A stretch of 42,524 bases of DNA, from NCBI GenBank assembly GCA_015686845.1, contig JADPRS010000031.1:1-42524 (forward strand), read 5' to 3'. The position numbers and the translations under genes are program-made. The notes under the pieces are model-generated. The model was not told where the DNA came from. It did no database searches and saw only the letters and a program-made list of their open reading frames with translations. Of the stretch, positions 1-8,687 are shown one piece after another. This DNA is from Lutibacter sp. B2. GTDB lineage: Bacteria; Bacillota; Clostridia; Peptostreptococcales; Thermotaleaceae. How positions within the stretch are numbered: position 1 is the first letter of the stretch; each line of letters opens with the position of its first letter.

Positions 1-28
1 TATTGACAAGAAGAAGTCTATTTTATTC

Positions 29-55
29 AGTTTACACAAAATTTTTTACACGGCC
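29..55. mobile_element. possible end of an IS256-like insertion sequence
   Basis: The stretch AGTTTACACAAA followed by a T run and ACACGGCC resembles the terminal inverted repeats that I recall for IS256-family elements of Firmicutes. The rest of the element would lie left of the window, so no transposase or second repeat can be seen. This is recognition from memory of a short motif and is weak. Confidence 0.22.
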
Positions 56-69
56 GAAGTTTGATTTTA

Positions 70-1773
70 TTATTTCTTACGTCTTAGTATACTATATAGT
101 ATTAATAATCCACCTATACCAGCACCAAATAATTCAGGCTCTGCCATCCCACCTGTAAATGGTAAATCAGGTATAGACTTAACCGGTTCTAGTGTAGGTT
201 GAACAGGTTCTGGTTCTGGAATATCTGGTATGGGTTCAATTATTTCTTCTGGTTCAGGGATATCAGGTATAGGTTCAATTATCTCTTCATAAATAATTAA
301 TTCTGCTGTTGCTGTATCTGATATTACCTGACTTTTATGCAAACTCTCGATTAGAGCAGTATTTTTAATTTTGCCTGCTTCAGTATCTTCAGGGACTGTA
401 TATGATACAGTGAATTCTTTGTCCTCATATCTTTGAAGGCTGTCTAGTTCATAACGCCAGTTTTCTCCAAACATTGGATCTGTGACTACTACATCCATTA
501 ATGCTACATCTCCTGAATTTTTTATTGTAAATTTATATGTTACTTCTTCTCCTGCTTTTGCTTTATTTGGTATTACTTCCTTTGTCAATTCTATAAGTGG
601 ATGATCTTTGTCTCTATGAGGGGGAGGATTATCTGGTTTTATGGTTAAGACTGCTTTATCTTCATCAGTTACTACATCAGTATCAATTTCACTATACCAG
701 CCCTTTGTTGTAGCTGTATTTGGAATTTTTCCTGCCTTTGTACCTGCTGGTATCGTATAATTGTGTGTAAACTCATGGGTTTTATTGTCTCCTAATCCTA
801 GTGTTCCTACTGGATATTTCCAATTTGCTCCGAACATTGGGTCTGTTACTTCTACATTATTTAATGGCACATCGCCTAAATTCTTTACTATAAATTTATA
901 AGTTACTTCTTGACCAATTTTAGCTTCACTAGGTTCTACTGTTTTTGTTAATTTTATTTTTGGATTTATTTCTATTACTGTTAATTCAGCAATATCTGTA
1001 TCTGTTACGGGTATTTCATTATCGTATAGTCCTTCTACTGTAGCTGTATTTGGAATTTTTCCTGCCTTATCATCTGGTATTGTGTATTTAACTTCTATAG
1101 CCTTTTCTTCTTGTGCTCCTATACACCTTCCCCAATCGTTTTGTATTTTATTATTTATTTCATTTTGCAGAACAGAGTCCATAGAGTCTATTAACTTCAC
1201 ATCTGCTATTAGACATTTTCCTATATTTTTCACAACAAATTTATAAGTTACTGTATCTCCAGGCTTAGCTTCAATAGGATCTACTGTTTTTGTTAATTTT
1301 ATTGCTTGTACTGTCAATTCTGCTGTAGCTGTAGCGGTTATACCATCAGACTCAAGAACTTCTACTGTAGCTGTATTTGGAATTTTCCCAGCCTTATGAT
1401 CAGGTATTGTATAGTCAACTGTTATAGTTTTTTCTTTACCTACGTCTAGTACTCCTATATGTGCATCATTTCCAAGTTCATTTTGTAGCATATCGTCTGT
1501 TAGTAATATCGCATATAATGGTAAATCTCCTGAATTTTTCACAATGAATGTATAAGTTACCGTATCACCTGGTTTAGCTACACTAGGATTTACTGTCTTT
1601 ATCAATTCTATTGATGGGACTGGTTCTTCTGGATCGTCTGACCCATAAACATGTGTGAGTACTGTTTCTTCATCATTTGCAAATACCTTTGCATTGTTGC
1701 TTGTAAAAACTCCTACAAACATCAATGCAAAGATTAGAAATAAAACGCCTGTCTTTTTAAGAAAGCTTTTCAA
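70..1773 (-). CDS. LPxTG-anchored surface protein with four DUF11-type repeats
   Basis: This is a 567-aa secreted protein, probably fixed to peptidoglycan by a sortase. It begins with a lysine-rich hydrophobic signal peptide (about residues 1-33). Four repeats of about 100 aa follow, starting near residues 56, 157, 276 and 394; each opens with a version of 'IxLTKTVxPxxAKxGxxVTYxF' and carries 'GKIPNTA' near its end, as in DUF11/isopeptide-type Ig-like domains. A Pro/Glu-rich linker with a duplicated EEIIEPIPDIPEPE unit leads to LPFTG (537-541), a hydrophobic stretch and RRKK, a complete sorting signal. The start is TTG behind GGGGGTGA. The sortase gene lies directly upstream on the same strand, so the pair probably works together. 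The repeats are likely stalk modules; a binding partner is not evident. Confidence 0.9.
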   Translation of the reverse strand: MKSFLKKTGVLFLIFALMFVGVFTSNNAKVFANDEETVLTHVYGSDDPEEPVPSIELIKTVNPSVAKPGDTVTYTFIVKNSGDLPLYAILLTDDMLQNELGNDAHIGVLDVGKEKTITVDYTIPDHKAGKIPNTATVEVLESDGITATATAELTVQAIKLTKTVDPIEAKPGDTVTYKFVVKNIGKCLIADVKLIDSMDSVLQNEINNKIQNDWGRCIGAQEEKAIEVKYTIPDDKAGKIPNTATVEGLYDNEIPVTDTDIAELTVIEINPKIKLTKTVEPSEAKIGQEVTYKFIVKNLGDVPLNNVEVTDPMFGANWKYPVGTLGLGDNKTHEFTHNYTIPAGTKAGKIPNTATTKGWYSEIDTDVVTDEDKAVLTIKPDNPPPHRDKDHPLIELTKEVIPNKAKAGEEVTYKFTIKNSGDVALMDVVVTDPMFGENWRYELDSLQRYEDKEFTVSYTVPEDTEAGKIKNTALIESLHKSQVISDTATAELIIYEEIIEPIPDIPEPEEIIEPIPDIPEPEPVQPTLEPVKSIPDLPFTGGMAEPELFGAGIGGLLILYSILRRKK

Positions 1774-1871
1774 TCTTTCACCCCCAATTTTTCTGAGAAA
1801 CCATAATCATAAATGCACGAGCTAATCCTTTACCCCTATACACCTCCTCTTAATAAAAACTAAATATAGAA

Positions 1872-2543
1872 TCATTCGTATACCTTATCAATTTTTTCAA
1901 GTTTCGCTCTAACAACGAGTCTTTGTTTTGCAGACCCTGGAGGATGACATGCTGTAAGTGTAAGTGCAGAATATCCAGTTGGTTCAGTAATTGACCATTC
2001 TTTCTTATTTACTGCAAATACTTTTTCAACTTTATAAATGTATGTAAAACCGTTGAACACAATATGAATTTCATCTTCCTTCTTAAGCTTATTTGTATTT
2101 CTAAACCAAGCACCATAGGTTGTTCTATGACCAGCAATACATATGTTTGCATTTTCTTCAGTGACAAGAGGGCTTTTTTCGTATAGTCCTGGCCCTTTCT
2201 TTAATTGGGGTTTTGAAGTGCCTTTTATCACGCCTGCGTGAATGTTGAGTTTTGGAATATGAATAATCATCATACCATCTTCATAGTTTTCTCTTTTTAT
2301 ATAGGAAGTTTTATGATCTGTATCAGTATCAATCATAGTTTTTTCTTGTATATTTATAGAATTGGTATCCTCACTGCTTCTCATTTCAGTTTCTAAAATA
2401 TTATTTACTTTTTCTTCTTCACCAGTGAATTTATTTTGGATAAATATCCATTTGTTCAAATGGAAAAAAGAAATAATAAGCATAAAGATTCCTAAAAAGA
2501 GCAAATTATTTGAAATATATTTTTTAATAAGTCTAAAGTTCAT
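1872..2543 (-). CDS. sortase with class E-like catalytic motifs
   Basis: This is a 223-aa membrane-anchored transpeptidase that should cleave an LPxTG-type signal and join the protein to the cell wall. One N-terminal membrane segment (about residues 12-28) precedes a variable linker and the sortase barrel. The catalytic triad is visible: His139 in AGHRTTYGAWF, Cys199 in TLTACHP and Arg208 in QRLVVRA. The motif around His and the TLTxCHP signature are of the class E/D kind. I chose the ATG at 2543 because AGAGGCG sits 6 nt before it; an in-frame ATG nine codons upstream (2570) has no ribosome site. The gene precedes the LPxTG protein gene by about 100 nt, which suggests a dedicated enzyme-substrate pair. 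Confidence 0.88.
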   Translation of the reverse strand: MNFRLIKKYISNNLLFLGIFMLIISFFHLNKWIFIQNKFTGEEEKVNNILETEMRSSEDTNSINIQEKTMIDTDTDHKTSYIKRENYEDGMMIIHIPKLNIHAGVIKGTSKPQLKKGPGLYEKSPLVTEENANICIAGHRTTYGAWFRNTNKLKKEDEIHIVFNGFTYIYKVEKVFAVNKKEWSITEPTGYSALTLTACHPPGSAKQRLVVRAKLEKIDKVYE

Positions 2544-2720
2544 ACAAATCGCCTCTTTAATGGATAACATTTTTATAAAATATAAAAAAGAAACCTTTTA
2601 TTACAATATGAGTTATCATATGAAAGTGTTACAATAAGAATAATGAGAATTTATTTGCATTAATAACTTTAAAGCTAGACAATATTTCGGCAAAGCATGG
2701 TAATATAGATAAAGAAGATT

Positions 2721-2749
2721 AACATATGGGGAGGCATTCCTTATATGTT
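2721..2749 (+). other. leader hairpin before the PAP2 gene
   Basis: AACATATGGGG (2721-2731) can pair with CCTTATATGTT (2739-2749), 11 bp with two G-U pairs and a 7-nt loop, followed by GATTTTTA. It lies between a weak promoter-like pair (TAGACA at 2676, TAATAT at 2701, spacing 19) and the gene at 2829. It may be an attenuator, a weak terminator or a leader structure. Confidence 0.3.
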
Positions 2750-2828
2750 GATTTTTATGAAATGAATATGGGTTCAGAAAAAAGAAAGTTCTATGGCATA
2801 GGTTATATTACAAAAGGGGTTGGAAAAT

Positions 2829-3707
2829 TTGCAATTAGAATTCTTGAAATATTTACAAGAAATGAGTAATCCTTTCTTAGATACATTTTTTATATTAATT
2901 ACAAATTTGGGTAGTGAAGTATTTTTTATTTTAGCCATAACTTATATCTATTGGTGTGTTGATAAGAACATGGGAATTAGACTCTTTTTTATCATAATGA
3001 CATCCGTCTATATAAATAATATCTTAAAAGAATTGTTTCATATACAAAGACCCATATATGCAGAAGGAATAAATGCAGTATATAAAAAATCTGCACCTGG
3101 CTATTCTTTTCCAAGTGGACACTCTCAGACAATAGCTACCTTTTGGATTTATCTGATGAAAAAGATGAAAAACAAAAGGTTGTATATAATTGGATGGAGT
3201 TCAGTAATATTTGTTGCTTTTTCAAGATTATATTTAAGAGTACATTGGCCACTAGATGTAATCGCAGGCATAGTTATAGCTGGAAGTATTGTAATCGTAT
3301 TGGATTATACCATTGAAAAGATGGTCAAATATGAAATAACATATAGTATGAACATAATCATATGTGCTTTTATTTCAATGATACTTTTGTTGTCTAATTT
3401 TAACGAAATAGCCGTAAAAATTTTGGGCTTAACCACAGCCGCATTGATTGGGTATTTTGTAGAAAATAAGTACATTCATTTTCAGGAAAAATCTAGTTTA
3501 AAATATCAAATTGTAAAATGTGTTAGCGGTGTATTCATATTCATAGCACTTCAAATTTTAATGAAAAAAGCTTTTCCATCAGGTATTATTGCCAATTATA
3601 TGAGGTATTTCATAGTAGGCGTATGGGTGACATTAATAGCACCAGCTTTATTTAAAAAATTCATACCTTCATTTAAAATTTCAACATCTCATACTTTGGC
3701 AGAATAA
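2829..3707 (+). CDS. PAP2-family membrane phosphatase
   Basis: This 292-aa integral membrane protein belongs to the PAP2 superfamily, which removes phosphate from lipid phosphates such as phosphatidic acid or undecaprenyl pyrophosphate at the outer membrane face. The three family motifs are present in order: KELFHIQRP (KxxxxxxRP), SFPSGHSQ (PSGH) and SRLYLRVHWPLDV (SRxxxxxHxxxD). Six or more hydrophobic segments surround and follow them. The start is uncertain: TTG at 2829 has AAGGGG 9 nt upstream and gives MQLEFLKYLQ, while TTG at 2820 abuts the ribosome site. It stands alone, upstream of a TetR gene. The substrate cannot be named from sequence. Confidence 0.88.
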   Translation: MQLEFLKYLQEMSNPFLDTFFILITNLGSEVFFILAITYIYWCVDKNMGIRLFFIIMTSVYINNILKELFHIQRPIYAEGINAVYKKSAPGYSFPSGHSQTIATFWIYLMKKMKNKRLYIIGWSSVIFVAFSRLYLRVHWPLDVIAGIVIAGSIVIVLDYTIEKMVKYEITYSMNIIICAFISMILLLSNFNEIAVKILGLTTAALIGYFVENKYIHFQEKSSLKYQIVKCVSGVFIFIALQILMKKAFPSGIIANYMRYFIVGVWVTLIAPALFKKFIPSFKISTSHTLAE

Positions 3708-3752
3708 TATAAAAAAGAATTGATTTATATGGAAAAAAGAGTTAATATTATA

Positions 3753-3770
3753 AATGAATAAAAATTCATT
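3753..3770. promoter_or_regulatory. possible TetR operator upstream of tetR
   Basis: AATGAAT and ATTCATT form an inverted repeat with a 4-nt centre, 15 nt before the regulator start. The same half-sites occur in the large palindrome at 4381-4412, so autoregulation by the TetR protein is a reasonable inference. Confidence 0.45.
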
Positions 3771-3785
3771 AAAAGGGTGAAAAAA

Positions 3786-4364
3786 ATGGCAAGAAAAACA
3801 GACCCAAATAAAATAGAAAAGGTTAAGAAAGCTGCAATGGAAATGATGATCCAACAGGGGTATAAGGGTGCATCTATAGCTCAAATTGCAAAAAAAGCAG
3901 GTGTTTCAACAGGGTATTTATATAGATATTATTGTACAAAAGAAGAATTGGTAGAGGATTTAGTTAAAACATATACAAAAGAAACGAGAGAAAATTTCAT
4001 AAAAATTTTTGATAATAAGAGAAGTTCCAATGAAATTATTCATGATTTTGTGCTAGAAATATTTAGATGGGCCAAAGAAGATGTGTTTATTATAAAATTT
4101 GTCATAACACTCATTTTTGAAACAAAGTTTGAAAGTAAAGATAAAGAAAAAGATATGTGTGAATGTATGAAAAAGATTATTGATGTAGGATTAATAAGGA
4201 AAGAAATGAATCCTAAAATAACAGTGGATGAAGCAATCATCGTATTGTTTACTATTCCTTTTATGTATATAGCAAAAAATATAAACAAAGAAAATTATAA
4301 AGCATTGCTTAATGAAGCATCAGCAAAAAGAATTACAGAAATTTGTATTAATGCATTAAAATAA
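3786..4364 (+). CDS. TetR/AcrR-family transcriptional regulator
   Basis: This is a 192-aa one-component repressor. Residues about 8-55 form the TetR DNA-binding domain: a helix with KVKKAAMEMM, then IAQIAKKAGVSTGYLYRYYCTKEEL, the typical helix-turn-helix and recognition helix ending in the 'YxYF/Y.tKeeL' pattern. The C-terminal two thirds are a divergent all-helical ligand and dimer domain. I placed the start at the ATG at 3786, 6-8 nt after AAAGGGTGA, instead of the in-frame GTG that overlaps that ribosome site. It lies directly upstream of an RND efflux pair in the same direction, with a 32-bp palindrome between, so it probably controls that pump in response to a toxic compound or lipid. 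Confidence 0.9.
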   Translation: MARKTDPNKIEKVKKAAMEMMIQQGYKGASIAQIAKKAGVSTGYLYRYYCTKEELVEDLVKTYTKETRENFIKIFDNKRSSNEIIHDFVLEIFRWAKEDVFIIKFVITLIFETKFESKDKEKDMCECMKKIIDVGLIRKEMNPKITVDEAIIVLFTIPFMYIAKNINKENYKALLNEASAKRITEICINALK

Positions 4365-4380
4365 TTTTCTTTTTTTTAAA

Positions 4381-4412
4381 TAATTAATGAATGATTAATC
4401 ATTCATTAATTA
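4381..4412. promoter_or_regulatory. 32-bp perfect palindrome, likely TetR operator of the RND genes
   Basis: Every base from TAATTAATGAATGA through its mirror to TCATTCATTAATTA pairs with its partner. It contains the AATGAAT/ATTCATT half-sites also seen before tetR. It lies between tetR and the adaptor gene, 50 nt before the adaptor start, where a repressor would block transcription. It lacks the GC-rich stem expected of a terminator. Confidence 0.65.
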
Positions 4413-4462
4413 CAAGTATTTACATATTCAAGACTTAAACAATGAAGAAGGGTGGACTATTT

Positions 4463-5560
4463 ATGAAAAAATTCTTATTAATTTTAATGATGGGTAGTAT
4501 GTTGCTAACATTAGTGGCATGTGTAAAGGCAGATGAAAATATACCAAAAGAAAAAGTAAAAGCTGTTAAAGTACAAAAGATTGAAGAAAGCAAAAACCCT
4601 GTGACACTGAGCTATATTGGAACCGTAGATTCAAAAAACAGTATGGACTATAGTTTTAAAACAGGTGGAAAACTTGAAAAGGTTTATGTAGAAAAAGGAG
4701 ATAAAGTAAAAAAAGGAGATATTTTAGCAAGCCTAAATACAAAAGACATAAAATTGCAACTAGATGCTTCAAAAGCAAATGTAGATTCAGCAAAAGAAAA
4801 CATAACAAAAGCTGAAGATGCAATGCGTTATAATGAAGATCAATTGAACAAAATAGAAAAATTATATGAGGCAGGTAGTGTATCAAAAAATGACTATGAT
4901 CAAATAAAACTTCAAAGAGATGCCTCAATATCTACCTATAATCAATCAAAATCACAATATGATTCTGGCAATAGTGATTTTGAATATAAGGCTACGTTGC
5001 TTGATGGAGCAGTGATTTATGCAAAAGAGGATGGGATTGTTGTGAATGTACCTCATGAAGAAGGAGAGCGAATTGCGAATCCGAGTATGAATTATGTGAC
5101 AATCGTTACCCTAAGAAGTATGAATCAGATCATTAATGTTGGAATAGCACAAAAGGACTTAAATAAAGTGAATATAGGTACGAAAGCATTGATTAATGTA
5201 GATGGAGATAAAGCTAGTGGGACTATTGAGAATATTGATGAGGCACCAGATATGGCAACTAGAACATATAACGCAGAAGTATATGTAAAGGATAAAAGTT
5301 ATCGCTTAGGATCTATCGCTAAACTATCTTTTGGTATTGGAAATGAAACAGGGGTATGGATTCCTATGCAATCCATTTTTTCAAATGGAGAAGATTATGT
5401 ATATATTGTAAAAGAAGATAGAGCATTTAAAAGAACCATTACGATATTAAAAAATCATGAAGATCAAGTAATGGTAAAAGGGATTGAAGCAGGAGAAATG
5501 TTAGCAATAAGCGGTATGAAAAATCTAAATGATGGTTCAAAAGTAAATATTGTAGAATAG
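4463..5560 (+). CDS. RND efflux adaptor (HlyD/AcrA-type membrane fusion lipoprotein)
   Basis: This 365-aa protein is the periplasmic-adaptor homologue of an RND pump; in a single-membrane cell it would sit on the outer face as a lipoprotein. The N-terminus is a lipoprotein signal peptide ending in LVAC (Cys20). A barrel-sandwich half-motif follows (GGKLEKVYVEKGDKVKKGDIL), then a coiled-coil hairpin (about residues 90-165, Lys/Asp/Gln rich), the second lipoyl half (AKEDGIVVNV), and beta-barrel and membrane-proximal domains. The start at 4463 has GGGTGG at good distance; an ATG 21 nt upstream precedes the ribosome site. It is followed after 12 nt by the pump gene, so the two form an operon downstream of tetR and its palindrome. 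Confidence 0.9.
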   Translation: MKKFLLILMMGSMLLTLVACVKADENIPKEKVKAVKVQKIEESKNPVTLSYIGTVDSKNSMDYSFKTGGKLEKVYVEKGDKVKKGDILASLNTKDIKLQLDASKANVDSAKENITKAEDAMRYNEDQLNKIEKLYEAGSVSKNDYDQIKLQRDASISTYNQSKSQYDSGNSDFEYKATLLDGAVIYAKEDGIVVNVPHEEGERIANPSMNYVTIVTLRSMNQIINVGIAQKDLNKVNIGTKALINVDGDKASGTIENIDEAPDMATRTYNAEVYVKDKSYRLGSIAKLSFGIGNETGVWIPMQSIFSNGEDYVYIVKEDRAFKRTITILKNHEDQVMVKGIEAGEMLAISGMKNLNDGSKVNIVE

Positions 5561-5572
5561 GGGGCATTTACA

Positions 5573-8500
5573 TTGAATAAGTTAATCAAGCAGCTAATAA
5601 AAGAAAGAAAAGTCACCCTATTTTTAGCAGCCATTATAGGTTTCTTAGGGATCTATTCATATTATGTATTGCCAAGACAGGAAAGCCCTGATGTATCATT
5701 TCCAGCAGCAATGATTATTACACCTTATCCAGGGGCTTCACCTATAGATGTAAAAGACTTGGTAACCAGTAAAATAGAAGATGAATTATCAGAATTAGAT
5801 GGGATAGACGAAATTCAAGGTATATCAAATCAAGGACTATCAATTACGGTGGTAATGTTTACAATTGATACACCGTATGATAAAGCCATGCAAGATATAA
5901 GGAATGCAGTTGCAGATGCTCAGTCAAAATTACCTAAGGGTGCTTTTGTTCAAGAAATAAGAACAGACTTAGTAGAAACTGCTGGAATTATTATTAGTCT
6001 TTCAGGGGAAAATTATTCCTATGAGCAATTGGGCTCTTTTGGAGAATTGTTTAAAGATGAATTAACGGGTGTGAACGGAATTACAAAATTTGAAATAGAA
6101 GGGGAAGTAGATAAAGAAGTAAAGGTAGATATAGATATTGCAAAATTAAATCAACTAGGGATATCAATCGCAGATGTGGATAGTTTAATACAAGCACAAA
6201 ATATTGAAATTCCATCAGGAAAAATAGAATATGCATCTGGTGAAATAACAGTTAAAACACCAGGGATCTATAGTAATATAGATGATATTAAAAATACCAT
6301 TATAGCAGTATCGCAAGATACTGGCGTGGTTACTAGATTATCGGATATTGCAAATATATATATGGACTTAGAAGATGGTGTGGAAAAATACAAACAAAAT
6401 GGATTAAATTCAGTACTTTTAACAGGTTATTTTGAAAAGGGTAAAAATGTAGTAATCGTTGGTAAGGATGTACGTGTAGCACTAGATAAAGTAAAAGCAC
6501 AATTACCTGAAGATCTACTTGTAGAAGAAGTTATTTATCAGCCTGATGATGTAAGTAAGTCTGTAAATGATTTTATGATTAACCTTTTAGAAGGGATTAT
6601 ATTGGTTGTTGTAGTCGTATTTTTAGGTATGGGACTTAGAAATGCATTGGTGGTTTCAGCAGCAATACCCTTATCCATACTGATGACATTTATTGTAATG
6701 TATTTAATGAAAATATATATCCATCAAATGTCCCTTACAGCCCTTATTGTAGCACTAGGGATTTTGGTTGATAATGCAATCGTTATAAGTGATACCATTC
6801 AAGTAAGAATAGATGATGGAGAAAAGAAATTAGATGCTGCCTATAATGGAACTGCACTTTCATCCATACCTATTTTTACAGCAACGTTAACGACCATTGC
6901 AGCATTCTCACCCCTTATGGGTATGCCAGGAGCGGCAGGGGAATTTTTAGGATCTATACCAAAGGTATTGATTATTTCTATTATTGCCGCATATATTGTA
7001 TCTATGTTTATTACGCCTGCTATGGCAGCAATATCTTTTAAACCAAGTAAAATGAAAAGTGATAAAGAAAATATTGTAAGGGTATTCTTTAAAAGAGCAT
7101 TACAATTAGGATTAAAAGCAAAAACAGTTACGATTATTGCTACATTTTTAATGTTGGTTTTTGTTATGAAAGTATTAATGCCACAACTTCCATCTGAGTT
7201 TTTTCCTTATGTAGATAAAAATTTATTCTATGTAGAAATGACGACGGAAATAGCTGGAAGTATAGATGCTACGGAAAAGCTTACAGATGAAGTTGTAGCT
7301 TTATTATCAAAGGAATCTGAGATAACAAATTATACGGTTGGCGTAGGAAATGGTGTGCCAAAATATTATATTTCAGCGCCTATCGTAAGTCCATCAGATG
7401 ACTATGGTCAAATGGTATGTAAGTTTGATTTAGGAGATAAGAAAAATAGAAGATTTAATAATAATGTTGAGTTTGTTAATTATATTCAAAATATGTTAGA
7501 TGAAAAAATTTCAGGAGGGAAATGTTCAGCAAGGCTTTTAGCCAATGCAAAACCAGCTGACGCCAAAGTAGTATTGAGAATTTCAGGGGATAATCTTGAG
7601 AGACTAAGAGAAGTATCAAATCTTTTAAAAGATGAGATTTCAAAAATACCTGGAACTACAAATGTACGTCATGATATGAAGGATAGTACATACCAACTTG
7701 AAGTAAAGGTGGATGAAGAAAAAGCTAGTAATTTAGGGATCGCAAAATATGATATTCAAAAACAAATAAATATTGCTTTATATGGAAGGACATCTTCCGT
7801 TTATAGAAGAGATGGAGAGGAATATAGCATTAAAGTAAATAGTACAATAAATAGTGTAGAAGAACTTGAAAATTTAGAAATAGCTTCTTCAATGACAAAG
7901 AATAAAATTCCTCTAAAACAGTTTGCAGAAGTAACCTATGGAAAAAAAGAAGATACAATAAAAACATATAATCGAAATCAATCCGTTCAACTATTGGCAA
8001 ATGAACTTCCAGGATATAGTCCAGCAGATATAGAAAATATTATTGAGTTTGATCTTTTACCTAAGCTAGATACATCTGGTGTGAAAATTGATTTTGATGG
8101 AGAGCGAGAAGACATTGGAGAAAATTTTGGTGTAGTTGGATTACTGGCAATGTTTGCTATATTTGTGATTTATATAATATTGGTTGTACAATTTAATTCA
8201 TTTATTCAACCAATGGTTATATTAATAACCATTCCGTTATCTTTAATTGGTTCTGTTATAGGACTGTATATTTTCCATAAACCATTATCATTAACAGCAT
8301 TTTTAGGAATTATTGCGTTGATTGGATTGGTTGTGAAAAATGGTATATTATTACTTGAATACATTAATGATGCAAGAAAAATAGGATGTTCTATTGATGA
8401 AGCTTGTATAGATGCAGTAGGAAAGAGGTTTAATGCCATTATTCTTAGTGCAACTACAACCGTTATAGGGCTTGCCCCTCTTGCAATATCGGGAAGTGGC

Positions 8501-8647
8501 CTATTTGCTCCGATGGCAATATCTTTAATGTTTGGGCTTATTGCATCAACGTTCTTGACGATGGTCGTTATACCAGTTGTATATAGCTTAGTTGAAACGT
8601 GGATTGAAAAAATAAAAGATAAAAAGAAAGTAGCAATTAAAGAGTAA
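5573..8647 (+). CDS. RND-family efflux pump (AcrB/HAE1-like)
   Basis: This 1024-aa protein is a full-length proton-driven RND transporter. It has the repeat architecture of AcrB: one membrane segment near residues 13-31, a large external porter loop, membrane segments at about 335-480, a membrane segment near 515, a second external loop, and a final cluster at about 850-1010. In the proton relay, Asp400 is kept (GILVDNAIVIS) but the second acidic position is Asn401; the Lys of the TM10 relay is present (Lys922 in VVKNG). Such an Asp-Asn pair is seen in many HAE1 members, so I take the pump as functional. The start is TTG at 5573 with AGGGGG 8 nt before. No outer-membrane channel gene is nearby, as expected in a monoderm cell. 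The substrate is unknown. Confidence 0.92.
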   Translation: MNKLIKQLIKERKVTLFLAAIIGFLGIYSYYVLPRQESPDVSFPAAMIITPYPGASPIDVKDLVTSKIEDELSELDGIDEIQGISNQGLSITVVMFTIDTPYDKAMQDIRNAVADAQSKLPKGAFVQEIRTDLVETAGIIISLSGENYSYEQLGSFGELFKDELTGVNGITKFEIEGEVDKEVKVDIDIAKLNQLGISIADVDSLIQAQNIEIPSGKIEYASGEITVKTPGIYSNIDDIKNTIIAVSQDTGVVTRLSDIANIYMDLEDGVEKYKQNGLNSVLLTGYFEKGKNVVIVGKDVRVALDKVKAQLPEDLLVEEVIYQPDDVSKSVNDFMINLLEGIILVVVVVFLGMGLRNALVVSAAIPLSILMTFIVMYLMKIYIHQMSLTALIVALGILVDNAIVISDTIQVRIDDGEKKLDAAYNGTALSSIPIFTATLTTIAAFSPLMGMPGAAGEFLGSIPKVLIISIIAAYIVSMFITPAMAAISFKPSKMKSDKENIVRVFFKRALQLGLKAKTVTIIATFLMLVFVMKVLMPQLPSEFFPYVDKNLFYVEMTTEIAGSIDATEKLTDEVVALLSKESEITNYTVGVGNGVPKYYISAPIVSPSDDYGQMVCKFDLGDKKNRRFNNNVEFVNYIQNMLDEKISGGKCSARLLANAKPADAKVVLRISGDNLERLREVSNLLKDEISKIPGTTNVRHDMKDSTYQLEVKVDEEKASNLGIAKYDIQKQINIALYGRTSSVYRRDGEEYSIKVNSTINSVEELENLEIASSMTKNKIPLKQFAEVTYGKKEDTIKTYNRNQSVQLLANELPGYSPADIENIIEFDLLPKLDTSGVKIDFDGEREDIGENFGVVGLLAMFAIFVIYIILVVQFNSFIQPMVILITIPLSLIGSVIGLYIFHKPLSLTAFLGIIALIGLVVKNGILLLEYINDARKIGCSIDEACIDAVGKRFNAIILSATTTVIGLAPLAISGSGLFAPMAISLMFGLIASTFLTMVVIPVVYSLVETWIEKIKDKKKVAIKE

Positions 8648-8687
8648 GGATTGTTTTAAAAATAAATTGGATAAAGGGGGTTATTTT

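Noticed and set aside
1777-1842. A 21-codon GTG open frame between the sortase and the LPxTG gene
   Set aside because: It overlaps the ribosome site of the LPxTG gene and its sequence shows no family features; more likely untranslated spacer.
2362-2637. Plus-strand open frame of 91 codons opposite the sortase start
   Set aside because: It is antisense to the sortase membrane anchor and linker, has no ribosome site and reads as a complement of hydrophobic codons.
4381-4412. The long palindrome as a terminator of tetR
   Set aside because: Its stem is almost pure A/T with only four G-C pairs and no following T tract; an operator fits better.
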